64,000 nt of DNA. Source: an uncultured Alphaproteobacteria bacterium (GTDB lineage: Bacteria > Pseudomonadota > Alphaproteobacteria > RF32 > CAG-239). This document shows positions 43,205 through 51,483 of this stretch, piece after piece (position 1 is the stretch's first letter; the number at the start of each line of letters is the position of its first letter). The notes under the pieces were generated by a model. That model ran no database searches, was not told the origin of the DNA, and saw nothing but the letters and a program-made list of their open reading frames with translations. The stretch spans positions 1 through 64,000 of the forward strand of contig CAKQDU010000007.1 of NCBI GenBank assembly GCA_934229625.1. The letters are read 5' to 3'. Position numbers and translations under genes: made by a program.

Positions 43205-43894
43205 CTATTCTGTTAACAACATATACCCTTTTCCGCGCACCGTTTGCAGATAACGCGGATTTTTGGAATCAGGCTCAATTTTTTTGCGCAGACGTGTAAT
43301 CTGTACATCTATGGAACGAGAATTTTGTCCTGCTCCAAGCAATTCGGCTAAACGCTCACGCGTAAAAATCTGTCCGCTCTTAGAGCCTAAAATACTCAAA
43401 ATAGATTGTTCAACCGGTGTGATATGAACAATTTCACCATTTTCCGCCGCCAATTCTTTTTTATCCAAATCGTACGAAAAAGCTCCGATATTCAGCAATT
43501 GCTTAGACTGTTTGTTATCGGCAGGAACTCGGCGCAAAATATTGTTGATACGCAGCACCAGCTCTTTTGGCTCAAATGGTTTTGGCAGATAGTCATCCGC
43601 CCCGGCTTCCAAACCGGCAATTCTGTCGGCAGTATTCCCCATAGCTGTCAGAATTATGGCCGGAACGTTATTATCTCGGCGCAGCTTTTGCAAAAACTCG
43701 ATACCGCTTTCATTCGGCATCATAACATCAACAATCAGCAGATTAAACTGATATTGCTGTAAAAACATCCGCGCATTTTCGGCATTTTTTGCGCCGCTCA
43801 CGGCAAAACCGTTTTCCTGCAAATATCGCTGCAGCAAACTCCGTAGGCGGTTATCGTCATCAACAACCAAAATGTGCGGACAATCTTTTACCAT
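43205..43894 (-). CDS. OmpR-like response regulator
   Basis: 229 residues from the ATG at 43894, which is 13 bases after the pgsA stop and preceded by GGAG. Receiver domain: VDDDNRLRSLLQRYL, phosphorylated Asp in LLIVDVMMP, Thr in ILTAMG, Lys in LPKPFEPKEL; C-terminal winged helix with RSIDVQITRLRKKIEPD and VRGKGYMLL. A longer in-frame start at 43972 would overlap pgsA by 65 bases and adds only basic residues. Confidence 0.93.
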   Translation of the reverse strand: MVKDCPHILVVDDDNRLRSLLQRYLQENGFAVSGAKNAENARMFLQQYQFNLLIVDVMMPNESGIEFLQKLRRDNNVPAIILTAMGNTADRIAGLEAGADDYLPKPFEPKELVLRINNILRRVPADNKQSKQLLNIGAFSYDLDKKELAAENGEIVHITPVEQSILSILGSKSGQIFTRERLAELLGAGQNSRSIDVQITRLRKKIEPDSKNPRYLQTVRGKGYMLLTE

Positions 43895-43907
43895 CACAGG
43901 CTCCGAA

Positions 43908-44654
43908 CTATTTTTCTGCTTTAGTCTTTTTAGACGTTGTTTTCTTTTTAGTCCGAGTTTTTTTACCCTCACTTTTGGCTACGGCTTTTCGGGCTGTAGT
44001 TTTTTTAGCAGCGGAACTGTTTTTTACTTTAGAAACAGCCGGTTCATCTTCTGAGATAACAACTCCCTTTACCTCTTTGATTTTTTTAGCTTCCTCGGCT
44101 TTAACATAATCCAAACTTTTTTGATAATACTGGTAACCGGTTATAAACGTCAGAATTGCGGCAACCCACAGCAAAAACTCACCGCAATAGCTCCAGCCTA
44201 TCCATAAGCTTTTAAACAACATCATAGCCAACGCCGTCATCTGAAAAGCCGTTTTCCATTTAGCCAATTTTGTTACAGGCAAACCGACATTGACTTCGCG
44301 TAAAAATTCGCGCAACCCCGAAACCAAAATTTCGCGGCATAAGATAACAAACGCAGGAATAATAGTGATATTCAAAGAATACATATCAGGCTTTGCTAAA
44401 ATAACCACCAGTGCCGTTGCAACTAACAATTTATCGGCAATAGGGTCCAGCAAACGTCCGAAAGAAGATGTTTCGTTCCACGCTCTTGCCAAATAACCGT
44501 CAAGATAATCTGTTATAGACGCCGCAATAAATAAAATTCCGGCCAGCATTGCCCATGCATATGATGTGAAATAAATAGACATAAAAATGAGCGGTATAAC
44601 CACAATTCTGGAAATAGTCAAAATATTAGGTAAATTATACAAGGTATCCCCCAT
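43908..44654 (-). CDS. pgsA: CDP-diacylglycerol--glycerol-3-phosphate 3-phosphatidyltransferase
   Basis: Commits CDP-diacylglycerol to phosphatidylglycerol. The CDP-alcohol motif is intact: DYLDGYLARAWNETSSFGRL followed by LDPIADK. Transmembrane helices span residues 8-180. Unusually, about 65 residues of a Lys/Thr/Ala-rich tail (KKTTARKAVAKSEGKKTRTK and on) follow the normal end. Such histone-like tails may contact anionic lipid or nucleic acid. Between uvrC and the two-component pair. Confidence 0.93.
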   Translation of the reverse strand: MGDTLYNLPNILTISRIVVIPLIFMSIYFTSYAWAMLAGILFIAASITDYLDGYLARAWNETSSFGRLLDPIADKLLVATALVVILAKPDMYSLNITIIPAFVILCREILVSGLREFLREVNVGLPVTKLAKWKTAFQMTALAMMLFKSLWIGWSYCGEFLLWVAAILTFITGYQYYQKSLDYVKAEEAKKIKEVKGVVISEDEPAVSKVKNSSAAKKTTARKAVAKSEGKKTRTKKKTTSKKTKAEK

Positions 44655-44694
44655 TGAAATAACGTTAAATCAGCTTTAGCATAGAACATTTTTT

Positions 44695-46500
44695 TCAATT
44701 ATGGAAGTAGTTATATATTTTTTCCGCCGTTTTTTTGCTAATTCCGGTTACTTTCATAATATCCTGCAAACTTGCCTCTTTAATTTGTTCCACCGAACCA
44801 AAAAAATTAAGCAGGTCGCGCTTACGTTTGGCGCCGATGCCATCAATTTCATCAATGCGCGATTTATATATTGATTTTGCACGTTTTTTACGGTGCGTGC
44901 CAATGGCAAAACGATGCGCCTCATCACGCAGATTTTGCAAATAAAAAGCAATCGGCGACTGATACGGCAAAGCAAAACTTTCTCGGCCTAAAATATGATA
45001 AAACTCTTTACCGGCATTGCGTTCAGGTCCTTTAGAGATAGCTATAATTGTAATACCGCTCAAATCATAGTCAGCCAGCGCTTCATGCACGGCATGCAAT
45101 TGTCCCAATCCGCCATCCAACAAAATCACATCCGGACGATTTTCCGGCGCCATGTGTTCAAAACGGCGGATTAAAACTTCTTTCATCATGGCAAAATCGT
45201 CATGCGTGTTTTCGGTATATTTTATATTAAAAGTGCGATATGACTTTTTATCAAAACCTTCTGGTGTAGCCACTACCATCGCACCAACGGCAAAACTGCC
45301 CTGATTATGCGAGTTATCATAAATTTCTATGCGCTGCGGCAAACGCGGCAAATCAAAATATTTTTGCATCTCATAAAGATTAGCTTCAACGGTTGCCGTC
45401 TCGGCCAATTTGCGCTCTATCGCCGCCTTAGCGTTGTCTTTTGCTCTTTCTATTAACTTTGCCTTATTGCCCTTTTGATAATAGTTTATGACACATCCTA
45501 AGGCTTTTTCTAAAAATTCGGCATTTTCCAAAGGTTCGGAAATCAATATTTCTTTCGGCGCAGAATGTTCGGCATAAAACGTACTCAAAAACCCCTCCAA
45601 TATTTCGTCCTCCGGCATATCCGCCGCATGCTTTGGAAAATATGGAATATTACCGCAATTCTGACCGGCCCGCACAAAAAACACCTGTATACAGACCATA
45701 TTTTTATATTTTACCACAGACACGGCATCTGCCGATTGAATATTGGCGTATTCTACATTTGAGCCACCCTGAATGCTGCTCAAAGCCCTAATTCTGTCAC
45801 GCAGAACTATCGCCTGTTCATAGTTCATTTCATCGCTGGCTTTTTGCATTTGTGCCGAAAGTTCATCTTTCAAAGCTGTATCTTTGCCTTCTAAAAACGC
45901 CACAACCTCATTAACTGACTGCCGATATTCTTCTCTGCTGATTCTACCGACACACGGTGCGCTGCAGCGCTTGATTTGATACAGCATACACGGACGCTCG
46001 CGGTTATTGAAAACACTATCGCGGCACGAGCGCAAACGAAAAGCTTTCTGCACCAAATCCATCACATTATTAACCGCCGAAGCATTGGCAAACGGACCAA
46101 AATATTTACATTTGTCACGGCGCATTCCACGGCTTTTGCGCAACGCCGGAAAATCATCCTGCAGATTTATCATCAGATGCGGAAAAGTTTTATCATCTTT
46201 CAGCAAGATATTGTATTTAGGCTCCAGCTTTTTGATTAAATCATTTTCCATCAGCAATGCTTTCGCCTCATTTTCCACAATAATAAATTCCATGCTGTCG
46301 ACTTCAGACACCATGCGTTTTATATGGTCGGGCAGCTTGTCAAAATGCGTATAGGCAACAATTCTTTTTTTTATACTTTTTGCCTTGCCGACATACAAAA
46401 CCTTACCGTTTTTATCCAGCATACGATAAACTCCGGGGTTAACCGGAGCAATTTTGACATTGTTTTTTATAACTTCTATACCATGTTTAATATCTGGCAT
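44695..46500 (-). CDS. uvrC: Excinuclease ABC subunit C
   Basis: Makes both incisions in nucleotide excision repair. Seen: GIY-YIG nuclease at the N terminus (GVYRMLDKNGKVLYVGKAKS), UVR domain (SDEMNYEQAIVLRDRIRAL), the RNase H-like C-terminal nuclease (IEIYDNSHNQGSFAVGAMV, LLDGGLGQLHA) and tandem helix-hairpin-helix (IDGIGAKRKRDLLNFFGS, VTGISKKTAEKI). 601 residues, normal. Directly abuts recN, so repair genes are grouped. Confidence 0.98.
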   Translation of the reverse strand: MPDIKHGIEVIKNNVKIAPVNPGVYRMLDKNGKVLYVGKAKSIKKRIVAYTHFDKLPDHIKRMVSEVDSMEFIIVENEAKALLMENDLIKKLEPKYNILLKDDKTFPHLMINLQDDFPALRKSRGMRRDKCKYFGPFANASAVNNVMDLVQKAFRLRSCRDSVFNNRERPCMLYQIKRCSAPCVGRISREEYRQSVNEVVAFLEGKDTALKDELSAQMQKASDEMNYEQAIVLRDRIRALSSIQGGSNVEYANIQSADAVSVVKYKNMVCIQVFFVRAGQNCGNIPYFPKHAADMPEDEILEGFLSTFYAEHSAPKEILISEPLENAEFLEKALGCVINYYQKGNKAKLIERAKDNAKAAIERKLAETATVEANLYEMQKYFDLPRLPQRIEIYDNSHNQGSFAVGAMVVATPEGFDKKSYRTFNIKYTENTHDDFAMMKEVLIRRFEHMAPENRPDVILLDGGLGQLHAVHEALADYDLSGITIIAISKGPERNAGKEFYHILGRESFALPYQSPIAFYLQNLRDEAHRFAIGTHRKKRAKSIYKSRIDEIDGIGAKRKRDLLNFFGSVEQIKEASLQDIMKVTGISKKTAEKIYNYFHN

Positions 46501-48162
46501 TTAAGCTCCTATCAAAACCTTTGCCGCCGCTCTCGCCTCGTTGGTAATATGTTCTCCCGAAAGCATGCGCGCCACTTCTTCTGTTTTTTCTGCCGCGGAT
46601 AATTCGCGCAAAGAAGTTGTCGTCACATTATCAACCGTTGTTTTTTCCACCTTATAATGATATTTGCTTTGCGCCGCCACTTGCGGAGAGTGTGTCACCA
46701 CCAAAACTTGCACTTGTTCGCCGAGCTTTGCCAATTTTTCGCCCACCGCCTGAGCCGTTGCTCCGCCGATACCTGTATCCACCTCGTCAAAAATCATCGT
46801 TTCGACTTGTGAAGTCTGCGCTAAATTAACCTTCAAAGCCAGCATAAAACGCGCCAGCTCACCGCCGGACGCAATTTTGCTGATTGAACCATACGGCGTG
46901 TTCGGGTTGGTAGAAACCATAAAGCACACATCATCACGGCCATTCTCGTTCCATTGATTTTCCGGCTTGGTGGAAATTTGTGTCATAAAGCGAGCTTTTT
47001 CCATTTTCAAATCCGGCAGTTCGGCTTGAATTTTTCCATCCAAACGCAACGCCGCCGCCAAGCGGACTTGGCTGACCTCGGTCGCTTTTTTAACATAGTC
47101 CTTATAAGCGATTTCTTCAAGTTTGCGCAAATTTTCAATGTCATCTTCGCCACGCTCTAAATTGCGCAAGCTTTCTTCCATTTGCTGCCAAACCAAAGGC
47201 AATTCCTCAACTGTCGTATTATGCTTACGTGCTAAAGCTTTGAGAGCAAACAAACGTTCTTCCACCGCATCAAGTTCATTTTGATTCAAACTTATTTCAT
47301 TAGAAGCATTCTCAATTTCTTCTCCAGCCTCATCGGCATTAACCAATGCGGTATCCAGCAGAGCATAAATATTGTCAAACTTGCCGTTAAGCAGGGCATT
47401 TACACGGGATATAGCAGTCTGAGCCTGACGTATGGCGCTTTGCACGCCCCCTTGATTCATTGCCTTATATGCCGAATCGAGATTTTCTAAAATTTTTTCG
47501 GCATTCATCATTTGCCGGCGCTTTTCCTCAAGTTCTTCCAATTCATTTTTACGCGGCTGCATTTTTTGAAACTCATCAACCCAATGCCGCAGATTTTCTT
47601 CATCAGCTTTGGCTTGGACTATTTTTTCCTCGGCATTCACACGGTTGTCTTTGGCCTTTTTATACACAGCAAAAGCCGCTTTCATGGCAGTAATTTTTTC
47701 GGGATAAGCACCGTAATTGTCCAGCACGCTTAAATGCGTTGCCGGATTGAGCAAACCTTGATTGTCAAACTGCCCGTGAATTTCCACCAAATAAGCACCG
47801 ATTTCTTTTAAGAGCTTTTGCGTTATCGGCTGGTCGTTAAAAAATATTTTTCCTTTGCCGTCTTGATTCAGCGTGCGTTTAATAATGATTTCATGGTCAA
47901 AATCCAAATCATATTCAGCGCACAATGCCGCCAATTCGCCTTTTTTATCAGCAATTTCAAAGCTGCCGCAGACAGAGAGTTTATCGCAGCCGCTGCGAAT
48001 CATACCGATTTCGGCGCGTTTGCCCAGCAACAACCCTACCGAATCCAGCAAAATAGACTTACCTGCACCGGTTTCTCCGCTTAATACGCTAAAACCGTTT
48101 TGGAAGTCCAAATCCAATTTATCAATCAAAACCACATTTCTAATTGATAATGATTTCAGCAT
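46501..48162 (-). CDS. recN: DNA repair protein RecN
   Basis: SMC-like ATPase for double-strand break repair. Walker A GETGAGKSILLDSVGLLLG, long coiled coil (about 150-370), signature SGGELARFMLALK and Walker B MIFDEVDTGIGG. 553 residues. Starts on the last base of the bamD stop; lpxC-bamD-recN is a common alphaproteobacterial order. Confidence 0.97.
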   Translation of the reverse strand: MLKSLSIRNVVLIDKLDLDFQNGFSVLSGETGAGKSILLDSVGLLLGKRAEIGMIRSGCDKLSVCGSFEIADKKGELAALCAEYDLDFDHEIIIKRTLNQDGKGKIFFNDQPITQKLLKEIGAYLVEIHGQFDNQGLLNPATHLSVLDNYGAYPEKITAMKAAFAVYKKAKDNRVNAEEKIVQAKADEENLRHWVDEFQKMQPRKNELEELEEKRRQMMNAEKILENLDSAYKAMNQGGVQSAIRQAQTAISRVNALLNGKFDNIYALLDTALVNADEAGEEIENASNEISLNQNELDAVEERLFALKALARKHNTTVEELPLVWQQMEESLRNLERGEDDIENLRKLEEIAYKDYVKKATEVSQVRLAAALRLDGKIQAELPDLKMEKARFMTQISTKPENQWNENGRDDVCFMVSTNPNTPYGSISKIASGGELARFMLALKVNLAQTSQVETMIFDEVDTGIGGATAQAVGEKLAKLGEQVQVLVVTHSPQVAAQSKYHYKVEKTTVDNVTTTSLRELSAAEKTEEVARMLSGEHITNEARAAAKVLIGA

Positions 48163-49412
48163 TATTTTTTGCCTTTCCGATTGCTGCTGATAATATCGCC
48201 GACCTGCGTTTTATGCGAAACTTTAACGCTGTTTGCCGGTTTGCCTTCTTCGGTTTTTACCGTTTCAGTTTGAGGTTGTTCTTCTTCAACCTCAACGGCA
48301 ATTTCCTCTACAGCAACATCAGGCTGTTCGTCGGATTTGAACCAGCTAAACCAACTGCTTGAAGTTTCATCTTCCTCTCTTTGAGGCTGCTCGTCGGATT
48401 TGAACCAGCTAAACCAGCTGCCGGAAGTTTCTTCTTTTACTTCTTCAGCTTCTTTTTTCGGAGTTTCCGCTTTGACTTCCGGCTGTTCGTCAGATTTGAA
48501 CCAGCTAAACCAGCTGCCGGAAGTTTCTTCTTTTACTTCTTCAGCTTCTTTTTTCGGAGTTTCCGCTTTGACTTCCGGCTGTTCGTCAGATTTGAACCAG
48601 TTAAACCAGCTGCTTGAAGTTTCTTCTTTTACTTCTTCAGCTTCTTTTTTCGGAGTTTCAGTTTTTTTCACCGGAGCTTTGTTGATTTTTTCCATAACTT
48701 TAGAGGCCTTTGCCGTCCAAATGCCATCCGGATAATTGTTATGTAAAATTTTATAGTATCCGGCAGCATATTTATTCAAACCCAAAATGCCATAAATTTC
48801 TACCTGACGATATAAAGCTTCTTCTATTTGAACTGTGGTCTGATAATTTTCCAACACAACATTAAAACGATTCAAGGCTGATAAATAATTACCATTATTC
48901 AAATAATAACGGCCGATAATCATCTCTTGTCCGGCTTTATAATCTTCTGTCAGATTAACTTTCTTACGAGCATCGGCGGCATATTCACTATTTGGAAACA
49001 GCATAATCAGACGATTAAACGCTTCTTCGGCTTTTTCTGTGTCAGCCTGGTCTTTATCGGCAGAAGAAATTTGATTATAGTAGCACATACCTTTCAGATA
49101 ATACGCATACGCAACATCCTTATTGCCGGGATGATACTTTATAAAACGGTCAAGCGCCAAAACTGCATCATCGTAATCTTCATTTTTATAATAAGCATAG
49201 GCCCCCATCAGCTTGGCCTTTACCGCCCATTGCGAATAAGGATGTTCTATTTCCACCTGTTCAAATTCTTCGGCGGCTTTTTTATATTTTGTTTTTTGTA
49301 AATCATCAAAAGCGTTGTTATACAAATTTTCCACCGGCAAATCTGACGGCGCCTTATCGGCAGCGCATCCCGTCAACAATAAAGCAGCCAGCACGCCATA
49401 AAATTTTTTCAT
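48162..49412 (-). CDS. bamD: Outer membrane assembly lipoprotein BamD with repeat extension
   Basis: 416 residues from the ATG at 49412; an ATG 5 codons earlier is less likely. Lipobox LLLTGC, then five TPR-like repeats (NAFDDLQKTKYKKAAEEFEQ, YAYYLKGMCYYNQ) as in BamD, which scaffolds BamA in beta-barrel insertion. The normal protein would end near residue 245. Here about 170 residues follow with four copies of a WFxWFKSDEQP unit; three are separated by an exact KAETPKKEAEEVKEE spacer, 96-bp DNA repeats. The tail ends basic. Such a tail has no known role. Confidence 0.9.
   Translation of the reverse strand: MKKFYGVLAALLLTGCAADKAPSDLPVENLYNNAFDDLQKTKYKKAAEEFEQVEIEHPYSQWAVKAKLMGAYAYYKNEDYDDAVLALDRFIKYHPGNKDVAYAYYLKGMCYYNQISSADKDQADTEKAEEAFNRLIMLFPNSEYAADARKKVNLTEDYKAGQEMIIGRYYLNNGNYLSALNRFNVVLENYQTTVQIEEALYRQVEIYGILGLNKYAAGYYKILHNNYPDGIWTAKASKVMEKINKAPVKKTETPKKEAEEVKEETSSSWFNWFKSDEQPEVKAETPKKEAEEVKEETSGSWFSWFKSDEQPEVKAETPKKEAEEVKEETSGSWFSWFKSDEQPQREEDETSSSWFSWFKSDEQPDVAVEEIAVEVEEEQPQTETVKTEEGKPANSVKVSHKTQVGDIISSNRKGKK
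48320..48660 (-). repeat. 96-bp tandem repeats in the bamD C terminus
   Basis: Near-identical 96-bp units (for example 48481-48576) encode SDEQPEVKAETPKKEAEEVK plus EETSGSWFSWFK. Part-units flank them. High identity at synonymous sites points to recent expansion. Confidence 0.85.
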
Positions 49413-49416
49413 ATTT

Positions 49417-50271
49417 TTATTCCTCAACTATTTGATAATTATCTGGTTCGGAAAACAATTTTTTCAATATTTCATTATTATGAAAATGTCCGCTTTTTTC
49501 GGCTGTAATATTAGCAATCAGACGATATCCGGATGTATACATATCACCTATGCAGTCCAAAACCTTATGATTTACCGCCTCATTGGCAACGCGGAATCCG
49601 CCTTCATTCAAGATTTTTTCTCCATCCAAAACAACAGCGTTTTCCAAACTACCGCCTTTAATCAAACCTATTGAACGCAGATAATCCACTTGATATTTTT
49701 CACAAAACGTGCGCGCCGGAGCAATTTTTTTGGCAAAAACATCTTCATTTATAACGCCGTCAAACTCCTGATGTCCGACAATCTTTGATGGAAAATCAAT
49801 CGTAAAATGAATATACAGTTCATCGCTTGGCTCTAAAACAACTTTAGCCCCTTTGCCATCATCAAACTCTACTTTACGCAAAACTTTAAGATATTTGCGT
49901 TTGGCCGGCAATTCTTTTAGCGGAACATTTTTTAATTGTTCATAAAAAACTTTGGCGCTACCGTCCATAATCGGCGTTTCAGGATTGTTAAGCTCAATCC
50001 TCACATTATCAATCCCCAAAATATAGAGTGCGGCCATAATATGTTCTATGGTGCTGACTATCTCCTTTTGAGAATTACCTAAACAAGTGCAGTTCCGAGT
50101 ATCGACAACCTGGTTATATTCAGCTCTAAATTCAGGTTTGTGCGGCAAATCAGAACGTACAAAAACAATACCGCTGTTGGCCTCGGCCGGATAAAAAATC
50201 ATTTTTCCAGGCAGTCCGCTGTGCAAACCGATACCGTTAATTTCAAAAATCTCGCCCAAAGTTTTTTGCAT
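49417..50271 (-). CDS. lpxC: UDP-3-O-acyl-N-acetylglucosamine deacetylase
   Basis: Zinc enzyme committing lipid A synthesis. Seen: MQKTLGEIFEINGIGLHSG, HIMAALYILGIDN (Zn His), MDGSAKVFYEQL, ARTFCEKYQVDYLRSIGL, HKVLDCIGDMYTSG (Zn His/Asp). 284 residues. AGGAG precedes the ATG at 50271, 20 bases from the 3' end of rnpB; a longer frame to 50322 would run into rnpB and is rejected. Confidence 0.96.
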   Translation of the reverse strand: MQKTLGEIFEINGIGLHSGLPGKMIFYPAEANSGIVFVRSDLPHKPEFRAEYNQVVDTRNCTCLGNSQKEIVSTIEHIMAALYILGIDNVRIELNNPETPIMDGSAKVFYEQLKNVPLKELPAKRKYLKVLRKVEFDDGKGAKVVLEPSDELYIHFTIDFPSKIVGHQEFDGVINEDVFAKKIAPARTFCEKYQVDYLRSIGLIKGGSLENAVVLDGEKILNEGGFRVANEAVNHKVLDCIGDMYTSGYRLIANITAEKSGHFHNNEILKKLFSEPDNYQIVEE

Positions 50272-50290
50272 AAATTTTCTCCTAAAAAGC

Positions 50291-50694
50291 GGAAGGCGAC
50301 CTATAAGCCGAGTTCTGTACACTATTTGCTTTACCCGAAGGGCAAAGATTTGTGCGATAGCTATTCATCTGCGCCAAACGTTACCGCTTGGCTGGTGCGA
50401 CCCACCTCTGGAGCGGAGCGGAAACCCTCCGTTGTCTTTGAACAAAATTCAAAGCCTCCTAATTTGGTCTTACATCAGATAGGGTTTACCTTGCCACAAA
50501 CATTACTGCCTGTGCGGTGAGCTCTTACCTCGCCTTTTCAACCTTACCGGCATATAGCCGGCGGTAATTTTCTGCGGCACTTTCCCTTGGATTTCTCCAG
50601 CCGGACGTTATCCGGTATCTTGTTTCCGTGAAGCCCGGACTTTCCTCATCAATGGATTTTACATTCCCTGACGCAGCTATCCGGTCGCCTTTCC
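50291..50694 (-). ncRNA. rnpB: RNase P RNA
   Basis: Catalytic RNA that trims tRNA 5' ends. On the minus strand: 5' GGAAAGGCGACCGGATAGCTG, the universal GAGGAAAGTCCGGGCTTCAC (P4, about 50633-50652) and near the 3' end ACAGAACTCGGCTTATAGG. 5' and 3' ends pair (GGCGACC with GGTCGCC) to form P1. About 404 nt, type A. The 3' end is followed by GCTTTTTAGG, a possible weak terminator. Confidence 0.95.
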
Positions 50695-50701
50695 AAGCCA
50701 T

Positions 50702-50730
50702 AAGTTACCCTTTATTACAAATAAAATCAA
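50702..50730 (-). promoter_or_regulatory. Promoter of rnpB
   Basis: Minus strand: TTGATT at 50730-50725, 17-base spacer, TAACTT at 50707-50702; initiation would fall on the 5' end of the RNA. Confidence 0.65.
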
Positions 50731-50815
50731 CGTTTTTTAAGGATTTTAACAACTTTAATTAAATTTTAAAGTTTTTAGCATAGGCTAAGGCCAGTTATTT
50801 TCAAAGGAGAAAACT

Positions 50816-51418
50816 ATGAACAAATTTATTTTAGCTTTGTTGGCAGGTACTTTTTTATGCTCCAACGCAATGGCTGACTGCAACGGTTTTTATTTGGGCG
50901 GCCGCGGCGGCATTGTTAAACATGATTATTCTAAAAAAGGTAACAGCGGTATCAATTCTGATGGTTTGTATAAAAACAAACTGATGCTGAGTGGCGCCTT
51001 AGGTTATCGTTATAACTATTTTCGTACAGAAGTTGAATATGTATGGCGCGATAAAAGCGAAAAGAAATATGTTGTAAGTCCTACATACAGCACAAAGTAT
51101 AATTTCCGTTCATATTCTTATATGTTGAACGGCTATTTCGATTTTGCTCCGTACAGATGGTTCACTCCATACGTCAGCGCCGGTATCGGTTTAACTAAAT
51201 TGAAATATAAAGACGTTGACTCTGACGGTATGTCCGGCACAACAAACGGCAACTACAGTCCGACTCGTTTCACATGGTCTGTCGGCGGCGGTTTGAGTGT
51301 AAAAGTTACAAACCGTTTCAATGTTGACGCAGGTTATCGCTATTATGACATGGGTTCTATCAAACATGCGGATGTTACAGCTCATGAAATTTATACCGGT
51401 TTGCGTTACGTATTCTAA
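50816..51418 (+). CDS. Outer-membrane beta-barrel protein (OmpA/Omp25-like)
   Basis: 200 residues: signal peptide ending SNAMA, then an eight-stranded barrel pattern (FYLGGRGGIVKHDY, ALGYRYNYFRTEVEYVW, FTPYVSAGIGLTKLKY, WSVGGGLSVKVTNRFNVDAG) ending in an aromatic residue (YTGLRYVF), the barrel-insertion signal for BamA. GGAGAAAACT before the ATG. A TTAA-N7-TTAA sequence lies upstream at 50755-50769. Terminator at 51437. Likely an abundant porin-like surface protein. Confidence 0.88.
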   Translation: MNKFILALLAGTFLCSNAMADCNGFYLGGRGGIVKHDYSKKGNSGINSDGLYKNKLMLSGALGYRYNYFRTEVEYVWRDKSEKKYVVSPTYSTKYNFRSYSYMLNGYFDFAPYRWFTPYVSAGIGLTKLKYKDVDSDGMSGTTNGNYSPTRFTWSVGGGLSVKVTNRFNVDAGYRYYDMGSIKHADVTAHEIYTGLRYVF

Positions 51419-51436
51419 CGTTTAACTAAAAATCAC

Positions 51437-51465
51437 AAAGCCGCTGCTTATTAGCGGCTTTTTTT
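51437..51465 (+). terminator. Terminator after the outer-membrane protein
   Basis: AAAGCCGCT pairs with AGCGGCTTT around GCTTATT, then T-run. Confidence 0.9.
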
Positions 51466-51483
51466 CTACTAAGGAGATTCTAT

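Noticed and set aside
48381..48735. Open frames antisense to the bamD repeats
   Set aside because: They exist only because the 96-bp repeats keep the antisense frames open; the BamD frame is clearly the real one.
50272..50322. N-terminal extension of LpxC (17 codons)
   Set aside because: It would overlap the 3' part of rnpB, while the ATG at 50271 has an AGGAG site and gives the normal family start.
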